35,278 bases of DNA from a bacterium (Candidatus Blackallbacteria) CG13_big_fil_rev_8_21_14_2_50_49_14 (GTDB taxonomy: Bacteria > Cyanobacteriota > Sericytochromatia > UBA7694), in assembly GCA_002783405.1 (NCBI GenBank), contig PFGG01000031.1, positions 1-35,278 of the forward strand, read 5' to 3'. This document shows, in pieces, positions 18,970 through 26,193 of this stretch (position 1 is its first letter; every line of letters begins with the position of its first letter). The notes below the pieces were generated by a model that saw only the letters and a list, made by a program, of their open reading frames with translations, was not told the origin of the DNA and made no database searches. Position numbers and translations under genes: made by a program.

Positions 18970-19565
18970 CTTGAAAATACCTCTTGAAAAAATTGCAAAT
19001 CACCGGCCCTGAAAGGCGAAAGCCTTTCGGGATGCCACATGATGCCCCACCAGGGCAGTTCATGATGGCGCAGCGCTTTGATCACCCCATCGTGAGAATG
19101 GGCAAGGCTCTCGCAGGGCCCGCTGTCAGAAGAGGTTCCCCACTGGTGATAGGAATTGACCTGAATCCATTCGCCGCGAAAGCAGACTTCCTGTTCAGCC
19201 TGAACATGTCCACTCAGTGGCACCAATTCAACCCCCAATGCAGCCTGCATCACCTGCATGCCACGGCAAACACCCAAAACAGGCAAACGCTTTTCCTCGG
19301 CCTTTTGCAAAAGCGCAAATTCAAGCGCATCGCGTTCAGGCGCATCGCCTCCATAACGCTGTAAGCTATTGCCGCCCGTCAAAAGCAAGCCCTGAACGGG
19401 GTGTGTCGTGAGCATTTCCATGGCAAGCTCCAATTGATTAGGCAAAAGCAAAGGCAAAAAACCGGCCTGATATAAAAACGCTGACCAACGCTGATCCAGG
19501 GCATCACGGCGCTCCTGAATCTCAGCATGCACTTCCACCCGCTGCGTTACCGCCAGCCATTTCAT
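18957..19565 (-). CDS. Class I glutamine amidotransferase-like hydrolase, predicted gamma-glutamyl-CDP-amidate hydrolase (Cj1417-like)
   Basis: 202-residue protein of the peptidase C26/PuuD-type glutamine amidotransferase fold. The oxyanion segment is LLLTGGNSL (61-68), the nucleophile elbow GVCRGMQ gives C100, and WHPER gives H178 and E180, so the triad is complete. No synthase partner of the usual glutamine-dependent kind is adjacent, which argues for a stand-alone gamma-glutamyl hydrolase. In the C. jejuni MeOPN pathway Cj1417 cleaves gamma-glutamyl-CDP-amidate to glutamate plus CDP-amidate (cytidine diphosphoramidate). Gene order here is the same. It overlaps the upstream kinase by four bases (ATGA) and the downstream cytidylyltransferase by 13 bases. 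Confidence 0.8.
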   Translation of the reverse strand: MKWLAVTQRVEVHAEIQERRDALDQRWSAFLYQAGFLPLLLPNQLELAMEMLTTHPVQGLLLTGGNSLQRYGGDAPERDALEFALLQKAEEKRLPVLGVCRGMQVMQAALGVELVPLSGHVQAEQEVCFRGEWIQVNSYHQWGTSSDSGPCESLAHSHDGVIKALRHHELPWWGIMWHPERLSPFRAGDLQFFQEVFSRCAQ

Positions 19566-21880
19566 GCCAGCACCATCACCTGCCGAGAGGCACAGTCCAA
19601 TTCCAATTCACGGGCCTTTTGCCATTGCTGGTAAAGCACCTCCCCTGCGCCAATGACAGCAGGTATCCCCATTTCACCAGCCCGAATCGCCATATGTGAG
19701 TTCACACCCCCATAGAGCGTAATCAAACCTGCAATGCCATAGCCAAAGATCCAGTCATAACCAGGATCAGCACTGGGAATTAAGAGAATTGCCCCTCCCA
19801 GAGATTCGGGAGAAGCATCGGCAAAACGCACAGGGCCTTTGGCGCGCTTCAGGGTCACAAAATTGGGCTCACCTGGCAAATATTCAAACTGCCAGATATC
19901 TTCCGGACGGGTAATCAGAGGAGGCAAGACCAGTGAACGGGTCAATAGATCTTGCTGCCGGCCCGCCTCAACCAGCGTTTTTAAGGCCCAATCAAGATCG
20001 TAGCTGCTGCCCACCCTGCGAAGCAGCGCTTGAATGTCTAAAAATGAGCAATCCTCTCTGCTCAAGCCATATTCGCCCCCCAACCCTGCAATGGCTTCCA
20101 GCACATCACTGAGATTGCGTGTAAACAAAAATTTCGCGTATTCACGCCCTTCAATCGCAGCCTTGATAAAATCAAAAAGCTCAAGAACATCCAATTCCAG
20201 ACCATGGCTTTGCAAAAGCTGACGGATTTGCTTCAGTTGCTCCAGGCTTAAACTGAAGACCGGTGAAGCTTGGGGTTCTACAGGCGTTCCAAAATAACGT
20301 TCAGGAGCCCGGTCATAGCGCTCAGACAGAATATCGTAAGTACCTGGCCGCAAATGTCCATAGATCTCCAAAAAAGCAGGCCGACTGAGACGGTAATAAT
20401 CCCGCTGAATTCGGCTGCTGACCGTATCCAAACTCTGCATATAACAGGCCCGTTCATTCAAACTGAGCACACCCGTTTGCACCAACGAGTTCAACATTTG
20501 CACGGCGATAAAACCCGCACGTGCCAATCCGGCAAAGGGCAAGGTACCGTAACGCTTACAATCTTCGAGCAGCCAATAAATCCGATCCAGCCCCCCCAAA
20601 TCCGAAGCCAGCAGTTCTTTCCGCCTTGTTTCAAGAATCTTTAGACGGGCAATGTCTTTTTTCCACAGCCCTGTTTCCTGGTGCAGGATCCGATTGGTAA
20701 GCTGACGCAGACTTTCAGCCAGCAGATCGCATTCAAGCTGAGAAAAACCACGGTTTTGCAGAAGCTTTAAACGGGCAGGCAAATCCAAAGTATAGCAAGA
20801 GAACAGAATCTCAAACTCCACCTTGTCATGAAAATCTGGGCTTTCTAGCAAACGTTGAATCGAGTCATTTACCAGTTTTTCAGCCAATTCCGAGGGTAAA
20901 TCAGCAGGAATAAAGGAGTTAAAGCTCACCCGAACATCAATATAGGGGCATCCCCCCAAACTGACCATCAAAGGAAAACTGCGCAGGTTGCGATAACCAT
21001 AATTATCGCGCTGATAGGCCCAGATACTGTCTGTAATCAGTTCCTGATAAAGTGTCCGCGCCAAAGGACGGGGGCGAATCCCGATAATCTCAGCGGGATT
21101 CCAATCGGGCATCACCCCGTAAACCGTTCTTTGGCCATAGAGAAAGGGATGGGGAGATTGCATGGGCTTAAGAAATTGAGCCACCTGTTGCATTCCCCGA
21201 AACTGACGCTCAGGGGCAAACTGCGCAGAAATTTTCAACGAGCGCACCTGAAAGAGCACCCATTGACCCGCATGGGTATAGGCAACTTCCAGATCAAGCG
21301 CCGTTTGGGGAAAGATTGCCTGCAGTTCTCTAACCAAAGCGACAAGCCCTGCAAAACGCACTTCTGGTTCAACTGGATTTTCATGCAAATAATAATGCCA
21401 GGTATGCAAATCATTGGATTGGCCTGCGGTAACAGCTGTTGTATCGGTACTGCAGTCATGGTAATTAAAAACCAGACAGGGAGCCCCCGTACTGGGTTCA
21501 GAACTGAAAGCGACCCCACTGAAAGCAATCTCCTGCAGCATGGGCTGCACAAAAATCTGATCCTGTCCGGAGCGGCCCTGATAACTTGCACAAACCCGAT
21601 CAATCGCAGCGCTCAAAGCCTGATCGCCCTTCACATTCAAAACAGAGCAGTAATGCCCTGCCAAAGATCTTCCCGCAGCATCTTCATCCAGAGCACTGCT
21701 GCGCACAATCAGACAGGTATCGGATTCAAACACCGCAGAAATACGAGCTAAAACAACTGAGGGTTCTGTTTCCCAGGTTCGCATATCAAACAAAACCTGA
21801 GGCAAAACCTGTGCGGAATGAAGCTTTCCATGAAGTGCAGCTAAAGACTCGGCCTTTGTTGAGTCTAAAATCGTCACCAT
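19562..21880 (-). CDS. PEP-synthase-like kinase, predicted L-glutamine kinase (Cj1418-like)
   Basis: 772-residue protein built like a phosphoenolpyruvate synthase. It has an N-terminal ATP-binding domain (RSSALDEDAAGRSLAGHY near 60-77, then IFVQPMLQEIAFSGVAFSSE), a long helical middle, and a C-terminal swivelling phosphohistidine domain. The last reads GGVNSHMAIRAGEMGIPAV with the predicted phospho-acceptor at H729. The PEP/pyruvate-binding barrel of true PEP synthases is missing and the length is that of Cj1418. Cj1418 transfers the beta-phosphate of ATP through a histidine to the amide nitrogen of L-glutamine, creating a P-N bond. The ATG at 21880 follows the upstream methyltransferase stop by one base, and the open frame extends 19 codons further upstream. 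The general family is certain; the glutamine specificity is inferred from context. Confidence 0.82.
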   Translation of the reverse strand: MVTILDSTKAESLAALHGKLHSAQVLPQVLFDMRTWETEPSVVLARISAVFESDTCLIVRSSALDEDAAGRSLAGHYCSVLNVKGDQALSAAIDRVCASYQGRSGQDQIFVQPMLQEIAFSGVAFSSEPSTGAPCLVFNYHDCSTDTTAVTAGQSNDLHTWHYYLHENPVEPEVRFAGLVALVRELQAIFPQTALDLEVAYTHAGQWVLFQVRSLKISAQFAPERQFRGMQQVAQFLKPMQSPHPFLYGQRTVYGVMPDWNPAEIIGIRPRPLARTLYQELITDSIWAYQRDNYGYRNLRSFPLMVSLGGCPYIDVRVSFNSFIPADLPSELAEKLVNDSIQRLLESPDFHDKVEFEILFSCYTLDLPARLKLLQNRGFSQLECDLLAESLRQLTNRILHQETGLWKKDIARLKILETRRKELLASDLGGLDRIYWLLEDCKRYGTLPFAGLARAGFIAVQMLNSLVQTGVLSLNERACYMQSLDTVSSRIQRDYYRLSRPAFLEIYGHLRPGTYDILSERYDRAPERYFGTPVEPQASPVFSLSLEQLKQIRQLLQSHGLELDVLELFDFIKAAIEGREYAKFLFTRNLSDVLEAIAGLGGEYGLSREDCSFLDIQALLRRVGSSYDLDWALKTLVEAGRQQDLLTRSLVLPPLITRPEDIWQFEYLPGEPNFVTLKRAKGPVRFADASPESLGGAILLIPSADPGYDWIFGYGIAGLITLYGGVNSHMAIRAGEMGIPAVIGAGEVLYQQWQKARELELDCASRQVMVLA

Positions 21881-21881
21881 A

Positions 21882-22655
21882 TCAAGCACATTTTTTCCTG
21901 GATCTAACTGTCCAAGCGCGGGTTTGGTAAGGCACAATCACTTCATCTAAATGTTCAATCTCTTTCTCAATTGCTGCCAATATGAGTTTAAATCGCTCAG
22001 GGCCGGCCTGGGCCTGAATATCATTTACAGATCGCCAAGCCCCTAAATACCGCTCTGGCGTCATTTGAACTTCATGAGGTGCCTGCATAAAAATCAAATC
22101 GGTAAAATGACCCGTACTCAAAAGTTTCGCATCCAAATCTTCAGTAAAACGACTTGAGCCTGAGGAAACTCGCTGAATTTCTGGTGCAATTTCATAAATT
22201 TTGGCCTCAATGCGCTGATGCAATTCATTTGCCTCTAAATTGCGCGGATTCCACAAAGCCGTAAAATATCCACCGGGCTTTAAGATGCGTGAAAATTCTG
22301 CCAAAGTTTTGGGGTAATCCGTCCAATGAAAAGAAGAAGCCATCAAAATCCAATCCGCATAATTATCAGGTAAACCCGTCATTTCAGCAGACCCTTCACT
22401 CCAAATCACATGGGAATGATTGACCTGAGAAATCCCCTCAGAACGCATCGCCTGGTTGGGTTCTACAGCATGGATCCGAAACCCTAATTCCAATAAGTTC
22501 TCTGTTAATTTACCTGTACCTGCACCAATATCGGCCACTTGGAAATCTTCTCTCCAGGCCCCCACATAAGCAGCCAATGATTTAAGCACTCTCAAAGAAT
22601 AGCCCGTACGATGCCTATACGCTTGAGCCAGTTCTGAAAAATCACCCTGTTTCAT
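21882..22655 (-). CDS. SAM-dependent methyltransferase (Cj1419/Cj1420-type position)
   Basis: 257-residue class I methyltransferase. It begins FSELAQAYRHRTGYS, has motif I DIGAGTGKL (42-50), the acidic loop VEPN, a post-strand-4 segment ASSFHW and ILKPGGYFTALWNPRNL. Its architecture and ends (IVPYQTRAWTVR) closely parallel the next methyltransferase upstream, so the two are paralogues. In C. jejuni two methyltransferase genes occupy this place (Cj1419, Cj1420) and are thought to supply the O-methyl group of MeOPN. It is first in a block of four tightly coupled genes, with a 219-base gap before it that contains a TATAAT element and a short inverted repeat. Confidence 0.8.
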   Translation of the reverse strand: MKQGDFSELAQAYRHRTGYSLRVLKSLAAYVGAWREDFQVADIGAGTGKLTENLLELGFRIHAVEPNQAMRSEGISQVNHSHVIWSEGSAEMTGLPDNYADWILMASSFHWTDYPKTLAEFSRILKPGGYFTALWNPRNLEANELHQRIEAKIYEIAPEIQRVSSGSSRFTEDLDAKLLSTGHFTDLIFMQAPHEVQMTPERYLGAWRSVNDIQAQAGPERFKLILAAIEKEIEHLDEVIVPYQTRAWTVRSRKKCA

Positions 22656-22709
22656 GAAAACAGCCTACCTTGAGAATTATTTAACTATTTCTGAATTCTC
22701 ATGCCAAAG

Positions 22710-22730
22710 AACCAAACCAAGGATTTGGTT
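22710..22730 (-). repeat. Short inverted repeat in the leader of the methyltransferase-kinase operon
   Basis: AACCAAA at 22710-22716 and TTTGGTT at 22724-22730 form a 7-bp stem with a 7-base loop. It lies between a putative -10 element and the methyltransferase start, so it would be in the 5' leader of the transcript or act as an operator. No T-run follows on the transcript, so it is not a plain terminator. Confidence 0.4.
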
Positions 22731-22765
22731 GAAACAAAATGCCAGCAAAGAATTGAATACTATCA

Positions 22766-22771
22766 ATTATA
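22766..22771 (-). promoter_or_regulatory. Possible -10 element for the methyltransferase-glutamine kinase operon
   Basis: The minus strand reads TATAAT, preceded by TTG, about 110 bases before the methyltransferase start. No clear -35 is seen. If real, the last four pathway genes can be transcribed separately from the first methyltransferase. The rest of the 219-base gap shows no gene. Confidence 0.35.
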
Positions 22772-22874
22772 CAAGCTTCGTAAAATCAGCCGCTAAAACG
22801 CTTGCTGATCCGCATAAAAAACCAACTTTCTCGCACAGAAAAAGCACCTGAAACACACCCAAGGCAAGCGAATA

Positions 22875-23627
22875 TCACACCATGATTTGGCCATACCAAA
22901 TGCGGGTGATATAGGGTATTTCAAGAGTGGTTTCAACCTGAGATTTTAAATAATTTTCAATCGCGGCAATGACCTGTTCAAAATTCTCTTTGGCCTGTCT
23001 TTGCAGAGTTGCGTGAGAACGCCAGGCGGTTAGACAATCATGAAGACTCTGCTGATGCACAATACGCCCCTCCCCCTCAAAAACCTGCTCAAAATAACCA
23101 CTTTGTTCAAGAAAATCACGCTGGTTCTCGCGGCGAGTCCCGTAATCATAACCAGGAATAGCTTCTGAAATAATCTTTTCAATCCCTTTTTGAATGGGGT
23201 CTTCTAGATCGCGGTGATTCCACATACAGGCAAACCACCCCCCTGGTTTTAAAATTCGACGGGTTTCTGCCAGGGTCAAAAGACGATCCGTCACATTAAA
23301 CGAGGAGCCAAAGCTTACCAAATCATAGGCAGTTGAAGTTCGACCTGTGTTTTCACCCGTTCCCTCATACCAATTGACCTTTTCAAAGCTCTTCGTTTGC
23401 ATTGTTCCCAATTCACGCATCCGATCATTCGGCTCAACGGCATCCACAAAATAACCGCGCTGGGCCAAAAGTTTGGTCAAATGCGCAACACCCGCCCCGA
23501 CATCGCAAACCCTTGCATTGTCGGGAATTTGCATAAAATCCAGCATGGCATCAACAGCGTCTTTGGCATAGTCAGGACGTTGCAAATAGGCCTCTGCTAA
23601 TTCTGTATAATTCCATTCTGTTTTCAT
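22875..23627 (-). CDS. SAM-dependent methyltransferase (second paralogue, Cj1420-like position)
   Basis: 250-residue class I methyltransferase beginning MKTEWNYTELAEAYLQRPDYA. Motif I is DVGAGVAHL (42-50), where the third glycine of the usual GxGxG is replaced. An acidic VEPNDRMRE loop and RILKPGGWFACMWNHRDL follow, and the C-terminal IPYITRIWYG matches the paralogue downstream. Predicted role, by gene order with C. jejuni, is methyl transfer in O-methyl phosphoramidate synthesis or a related step. It is divergent from the kinase gene at 23727 across a 99-base AT-rich gap with a possible TATACA -10 element at 23660-23665. By eye its base composition is lower in GC than the flanking housekeeping genes, which may reflect transfer. 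Confidence 0.78.
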   Translation of the reverse strand: MKTEWNYTELAEAYLQRPDYAKDAVDAMLDFMQIPDNARVCDVGAGVAHLTKLLAQRGYFVDAVEPNDRMRELGTMQTKSFEKVNWYEGTGENTGRTSTAYDLVSFGSSFNVTDRLLTLAETRRILKPGGWFACMWNHRDLEDPIQKGIEKIISEAIPGYDYGTRRENQRDFLEQSGYFEQVFEGEGRIVHQQSLHDCLTAWRSHATLQRQAKENFEQVIAAIENYLKSQVETTLEIPYITRIWYGQIMV

Positions 23628-23726
23628 TTCAAAAATATCCTTGGTAGATTTTCTTTCATTGTATACTTAGTCAAACACAAGACCAATTGAAATAAATACA
23701 TAAAAAATCTGTGAAACACCAAAACA

Positions 23727-24278
23727 ATGGTAGCCAAAGACAGAGTAGATTTTTTTGAGAAAAACAAGGTTTACTGGCTCACGGGTCTGGCTGGCTCAGG
23801 CAAAAGCACCCTTGGCAAACAGCTTTGGCAGACACTGCGCTCCGCAGGCCAAGCTACAGTCTATCTTGATGGCGATGTTTTGCGCGAAGTTTTTGGAAAA
23901 ACCAAGGGATACAGCCGTGCTGAGCGTTTGGAACTGGCCTGGCGCTACAGCCATATGTGTCATATGCTTTCAATACAAGGCCTGAACGTCGTTTGTGCCA
24001 CGATTTCGCTCTTCCACGAGGTACAGGCTTGGAATCGCAAAAACTTACCCGGCTATATTGAAATTTTTCTGGATACCCCCTTTGAAATACTTCAGGAACG
24101 GGATCAAAAATCCCTTTACAGCAAAGCATTGGCAGGAGAAATCAAAGAGGTTGTAGGTGTAGATATTGAACCCGAATGGCCACAAAAACCGGATATTCAC
24201 CTGGTTTATCAGCCAGGTCTTTCTCCTGAGGAGTGTTTTATCGATTTACAGAAGCAAATTCAACGGTTACCAAAATAA
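23727..24278 (+). CDS. APS-kinase-like P-loop kinase, predicted CDP-amidate kinase (Cj1415-like)
   Basis: 183-residue kinase of the CysC fold. It has a P-loop GLAGSGKST (20-28), the DGD metal-site motif (48-50), RDQKSLYSKA and VVGVD. Genuine APS kinases usually carry an FISP(F/Y)R segment after the second helix pair, and here it reads ATISLFHE (91-98). The segment between DGD and this loop (GYSRAERLELAWR) also departs from the usual GFSxxDRxENIRR. No sulfate-assimilation gene is nearby, while the five other phosphoramidate-pathway-type genes are. Cj1415 was annotated as adenylylsulfate kinase but phosphorylates cytidine diphosphoramidate at the ribose 3' position. The gene is divergent from the methyltransferase. 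No good ribosome-binding site precedes the ATG. True APS kinase is the main alternative. Confidence 0.78.
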   Translation: MVAKDRVDFFEKNKVYWLTGLAGSGKSTLGKQLWQTLRSAGQATVYLDGDVLREVFGKTKGYSRAERLELAWRYSHMCHMLSIQGLNVVCATISLFHEVQAWNRKNLPGYIEIFLDTPFEILQERDQKSLYSKALAGEIKEVVGVDIEPEWPQKPDIHLVYQPGLSPEECFIDLQKQIQRLPK

Positions 24279-24461
24279 GTATCTCCTCTTCACTATGTAC
24301 ACATCACCTTAAAAAGCCCTGCATCCTTTTCAGAGCGACACCTTGAAAATGACGGAGTTCTCAATTCGCGAACGTTTTTTTATCTTCGGCGCTCTCTTTT
24401 CCGTTAACCCTAACATCAGATCGCTCACAAGACCGGAAAGCCATCCCCAGCGCGAAAACGC

Positions 24462-24490
24462 TTGATATCTCGGATCTCATCTGCTAGCAT
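24462..24490 (+). promoter_or_regulatory. Sigma-70-type promoter of prfB
   Basis: TTGATA (24462-24467), a 17-base spacer and TAGCAT (24485-24490), ending 32 bases before the prfB start. This is the best promoter match in the 244-base gap after the kinase gene, which otherwise shows nothing recognisable. Confidence 0.6.
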
Positions 24491-24522
24491 GACCTGAGAA
24501 CCTGTCCACATGCGAGGTATTT

Positions 24523-25633
24523 ATGGAGTTTCATGAAATTGAAGAGCCCCTGCGCCAATTAGAAGCGCAGTATCAAGATATCAGGAGGTCTCTTTGACCT
24601 CGCTGAATTAGCCTCCCGAATTGAAAGTCTTGAGATCGAAACCCAGCAACCGGGATTTTGGGATCGCCCCGATGAAGCCGCGCGCCGCTCACAGGAACTC
24701 ACCGCCCTACAAGAAGAGTATCAACGGATTGAACGTTGGGAAACCACCCTGAAAGACAGCCAGGAACTCCTGACCATGGCCCGCGAAGAAAATGACAGTT
24801 CCCTTTTGCCCGATGTGCTGACCCAACTGGAGGAGATGCAGAAAGAACTGCGTCAATGGGAAGTTGAACGCATGCTCAGCGGAGAATATGATCAGGCCCC
24901 TGCGATTGTCACGATTACCTCAGGCGAGGGCGGAACCGACGCTCAGGATTGGGCTGAAATTTTATTGCGCATGTATACCCGCTGGTGTGAAAAACGCAAA
25001 TTCAAAACCGATCTGATTTCCGTCACCGAAGGCGATGAAGCCGGAATTAAAAGTGCCACCCTCGTCGCCACCGGCAACCATGCCTATGGCCTGCTGAACG
25101 CCGAAAAAGGAACCCATCGCCTGGTTCGCATTTCGCCGTTTAACGCCAACGGCAAACGCCAGACCTCTTTTGCGTCGATTGAAGTGACTCCCGTGATTGA
25201 CGATCGAATCGAAGTCGAGATCAACCCTGTCGATCTCAAAATAGATACCTTCCGCTCAGGTGGAGCAGGGGGTCAGAATGTGAACAAGGTAGAAACCGCC
25301 GTGCGGATTACCCACTTACCCACAGGCATCGTTGTCGCCTGTCAGAATGAACGCTCTCAGCTGATGAACAAAGATACGGCTTTGAAAGTACTCAAGGCCA
25401 AACTCTACGAGCGCGAACGCCTGGCTCACCAGCAAAAACTGGCAGACATCAAAGGAGGACCGGTTTCAGCCAGCATGGGCAGCCAAATCCGCTCCTATGT
25501 TTTTCACCCCTATAAAATGGTAAAAGATCATCGTACAGATTTTGAGACCTCAAATCTCAGTGCCGTGATGGATGGTGAAATTGATGGCTTTATTGAGGCT
25601 TTTTTACGTCAAAACATGGCTGCGGTGGCCTAA
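24523..25633 (+). CDS. prfB: Peptide chain release factor 2 (RF2), programmed +1 frameshift
   Basis: Release factor recognising UAA and UGA stop codons on the ribosome. Translation begins at the ATG at 24523, runs 24 codons to CTT and meets an in-frame TGA at 24595-24597. A shift of +1 at CTT-T continues from GAC at 24596 to the stop at 25631-25633, giving about 369 residues (E. coli RF2 is 365). The stop-recognition tripeptide SPF occurs in VRISPFNAN and the catalytic GGQ in [13 protein letters not shown]. Without the shift only a 24-residue peptide is made, which is the known autoregulation: low RF2 favours the shift. The coordinates given span both frames. It is followed after one base by an unknown membrane protein gene. 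Confidence 0.97.
24583..24598 (+). promoter_or_regulatory. Programmed +1 frameshift site of prfB
   Basis: AGGAGG (24583-24588), a 3-base spacer, then CTT TGA C (24592-24598). The internal Shine-Dalgarno-like element at three bases from the CTT slip codon and the poor-context TGA stop reproduce the conserved E. coli arrangement exactly. Confidence 0.95.
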
Positions 25634-25634
25634 T

Positions 25635-26189
25635 ATGCGCATCAAAACACTGTGGCTGCTGCTTTTCTGTTTCTCATTGGTTCTGCCAGTTGCTCCACTT
25701 CGGGCCGAACCCTCTTTTCCTTTCAATGACGTGCAACAACTCACCCAACAGGATTTACTCGTTCAAAAATACAAGCTGCAAAGACTGCGTATTAAAGAAC
25801 TGAAAAACCATTGGTTGATCATGCGGGGTATCAATGACAAAGTCGATGATATGACGCTCTTGAAAATGATCGGCAAAACCGATGTCTTGGATAAAGTAGA
25901 AGAAAATCAAACCTTCGGCAATACCTTAACCTTGAGCGGACTCGGACTCATGGCCGTAGGCGGATTGCTCGCCAGCAACCTGATCAAATTCGATGGCGCC
26001 ATTTGGGTCGGCATTGCGGGTTTGATTGGTGGTGGTGCCTTGGCGATCAGTGGAGAAATGATGGCAGGCAATATTGGCGACGAATTCTCACATATCCTGG
26101 ATCGACAACAGGCAGAGCGCTATGTGGCAGAGTATAATGAAGAACTGAAAAAAAAATTAGGCATTGCCCATATCCCCAACCTGGACTAA
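25635..26189 (+). CDS. Exported or membrane protein of unknown function
   Basis: 184-residue protein I do not recognise. The ATG at 25635 begins MRIKTLWLLLFCFSLVLPVAPLRAEP, a convincing signal peptide cleaved near residue 24. A charged helical segment (about 35-90) is followed by two closely spaced hydrophobic glycine-rich stretches (TLSGLGLMAVGGLLAS and WVGIAGLIGGGALAIS), likely a membrane hairpin, and then a charged C-terminal helix. The topology suggests an envelope membrane protein. It starts one base after the prfB stop without an evident ribosome site and ends four bases before the heptose kinase start, so it is probably co-translated with both. Confidence 0.75.
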   Translation: MRIKTLWLLLFCFSLVLPVAPLRAEPSFPFNDVQQLTQQDLLVQKYKLQRLRIKELKNHWLIMRGINDKVDDMTLLKMIGKTDVLDKVEENQTFGNTLTLSGLGLMAVGGLLASNLIKFDGAIWVGIAGLIGGGALAISGEMMAGNIGDEFSHILDRQQAERYVAEYNEELKKKLGIAHIPNLD

Positions 26190-26193
26190 AACA

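Noticed and set aside
22654-22851. A 65-codon plus-strand frame in the gap between the methyltransferases
   Set aside because: No ribosome-binding site or recognisable sequence, and it overlaps the likely promoter and leader of the minus-strand operon.
23727-24278. Reading the P-loop kinase as part of sulfate assimilation
   Set aside because: No sulfate-pathway neighbours, key APS kinase segments differ, and the phosphoramidate context explains it better.
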